Under the pieces are notes generated by a model that ran no database searches, was not told the origin of the DNA, and was given only the letters and a program-made list of their open reading frames with translations. From positions 1 to 6,354 of the forward strand of contig CAJUKL010000081.1 of assembly GCA_910587195.1 (NCBI GenBank): a stretch of 6,354 bases of DNA, given 5' to 3'. The translations under genes were made by a program, and so were the position numbers. Positions 5,374-6,354 of the stretch are shown here, piece by piece; within the stretch, counting starts at the first letter, position 1, and each line of letters starts with the position of its first letter. Origin of the DNA: an uncultured Clostridia bacterium. GTDB taxonomy: Bacteria; Bacillota; Clostridia; Lachnospirales; Anaerotignaceae.

Positions 5374-5457
5374 TTCTTTAAGTATTTCGGGTTTTTCAGA
5401 CAAGCATTTAAAAAACACGTATTCTATTACATAAATATATCAAAAGGAAGGGTAGTT

Positions 5458-6354
5458 ATGTCAACAAAAAATAAAAATGCTAATCAAAGTGACATTAAAA
5501 TGCTAATCAGTTTTATGATTATGGCTGTCATTTTTACATCTATTTTTAATATTTTTGTATCCTCTATGACGATGCGCAGAGCAACAGAAATTACCTATAC
5601 ACAATTTCTGACAATGCTGGAAAAAAAGCAAGTGGATACGGTAGAAATACAAGCAGACCGTTTATTGATTACAGAAAAAGTACAAGATACAGCAGAGGTT
5701 GCAGGATATTATAACATTGGAAAACAATATTATACTGGTCTAGTGAATGACCCCGAGCTGACAAATCGAATTATTAAAGCTGGTGCAACACAATACCGTG
5801 AGGTACAAAACAACTCTCCTATTCTTAGCTTTTTAGCATCTTGGGCATTGCCATTTTTATTGATTTATGTAGTTTCTGGATTAATTCTTCGTTCAGTTGC
5901 TAAAAAAATGGGGGGAGTTGGTGGTCCTATGAGTTTTGGTAAAAATACTGCAAAAATTTATGCACAAAAAGAAACAGGCGTAAGTTTTGCTGATGTGGCT
6001 GGTCAAGAAGAAGCAAAAGAATCCTTGCGGGAAATTGTAGATTTTTTACATCAGCCACAAAAATATACAGAAATCGGTGCAAAATTACCAAAAGGAGCAT
6101 TGCTGGTTGGGCCTCCTGGCACAGGAAAAACTTTACTTGCCAAAGCCGTTGCAGGAGAAGCAAATGTTCCGTTTTATTCTCTTTCTGGTTCTGACTTTGT
6201 AGAAATGTTTGTTGGAGTAGGTGCTTCTCGTGTCAGAGATTTATTCAAACAGGCACTTGAAAACGCTCCTTGTATTGTTTTTATAGATGAAATTGACGCG
6301 ATAGGAAAAAGTCGTGATAATCAAATGGGAAGCAATGATGAAAGAGAACAGACA
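5458..6354 (+). CDS. ftsH: ATP-dependent zinc metalloprotease FtsH (5' part, truncated by window end)
   Basis: FtsH is a hexameric membrane AAA+ protease that extracts and degrades membrane and regulatory proteins. The first 299 residues are present. They comprise a transmembrane helix (about 16-36), a small extracytoplasmic domain (about 40-118) and a second helix (about 122-145). A glycine-rich linker (MGGVGGPMSFG, 151-161) and the start of the AAA+ module follow. Walker A is GPPGTGKT (218-225), the substrate-gripping pore loop is MFVGVG (250-255) and Walker B is IVFIDE (273-278). The second region of homology and the HEAGH zinc site lie beyond the window. ATG 5458 follows AAAAGGAAG (5442-5450) by seven bases. 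The segment after Walker B reads GKSRDNQMGSNDEREQT, unlike the glycine-rich G-R-x-R type I recall for housekeeping FtsH, so this may be an accessory paralogue. No tilS or hpt gene lies directly upstream. Confidence 0.95.
   Translation, partial: MSTKNKNANQSDIKMLISFMIMAVIFTSIFNIFVSSMTMRRATEITYTQFLTMLEKKQVDTVEIQADRLLITEKVQDTAEVAGYYNIGKQYYTGLVNDPELTNRIIKAGATQYREVQNNSPILSFLASWALPFLLIYVVSGLILRSVAKKMGGVGGPMSFGKNTAKIYAQKETGVSFADVAGQEEAKESLREIVDFLHQPQKYTEIGAKLPKGALLVGPPGTGKTLLAKAVAGEANVPFYSLSGSDFVEMFVGVGASRVRDLFKQALENAPCIVFIDEIDAIGKSRDNQMGSNDEREQT

Larger units (their letters stand above)
5037..5457. other. 421-base repeat-rich intergenic region before ftsH
   Basis: No credible gene is present on either strand; open frames here run through hairpin arms and translate to nothing recognisable. 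The left and middle part (to about 5320) is a mosaic of at least five stem-loops, listed separately. The right part (5320-5440) is plain AT-rich sequence with no clear promoter. The 5068-5160 stretch holds only weak symmetry (ATGGTT at 5094-5099 with AACCAT at 5120-5125). TGTGCAAAA occurs twice (5054-5062, 5154-5162), hinting that the region was built from related repeat units. Confidence 0.6.

Noticed and set aside
4998..5434. Open frames at 4998-5192 (-) and 5174-5434 (+)
   Set aside because: They run through hairpin arms of the intergenic repeats; no family resemblance, and chance frames are common in such sequence.
5927..6163. Minus-strand open frame within ftsH
   Set aside because: Antisense to the highly conserved FtsH AAA+ region.

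Overview
The window is AT-rich and its ribosome-binding sites are strong AGGAGG types. Its genes include a sporulation (engulfment) gene, a PadR regulator, TTG start codons and an FtsH protease. This points to an endospore-forming, low-GC Firmicute, probably a Clostridia member of the Lachnospiraceae type. That placement is an inference from gene content and style; nothing here fixes a species.

Layout, left to right. Positions 1-126 hold a hairpin-bearing repeat and a short leader. spoIIP (127-1200, +) encodes the engulfment peptidoglycan hydrolase. It converges on a three-gene minus-strand operon, and a hairpin terminator separating them incorporates both stop codons. Read in its own direction, the operon is a PadR repressor (4493-4155), membrane protein A (4165-2747) and membrane protein B (2728-1250). 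A and B are tandem paralogues. Each joins a ~72-residue cytosolic 'permease prefix' domain to a membrane region that resembles the FtsW/RodA/SpoVE (SEDS) fold but lacks the catalytic aspartate. The operon has a perfect consensus promoter (TTGACA-17-TATAAT) overlaid by two perfect 21-bp direct repeats, a likely PadR operator.

Divergent from the operon is a small four-helix membrane protein of the CmpB-like 'putative ABC transporter permease' family (4644-5036, +), which has no visible Shine-Dalgarno site. The next ~420 bases contain no credible gene but are packed with hairpins and repeats; one is an inverted copy of the repeat at position 1. Last comes ftsH (5458 to the window end, +), cut off just after the ATPase Walker B region.

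How the genes may work together: the only clear functional unit is the PadR operon. PadR probably represses its own transcription and that of A and B until an unknown inducer appears. A and B may then act as non-catalytic relatives of peptidoglycan polymerases, for example as envelope sensors, transporters or modulators. spoIIP and ftsH are probably neighbours rather than partners. The operon with its operator architecture is the most interesting part of the window.
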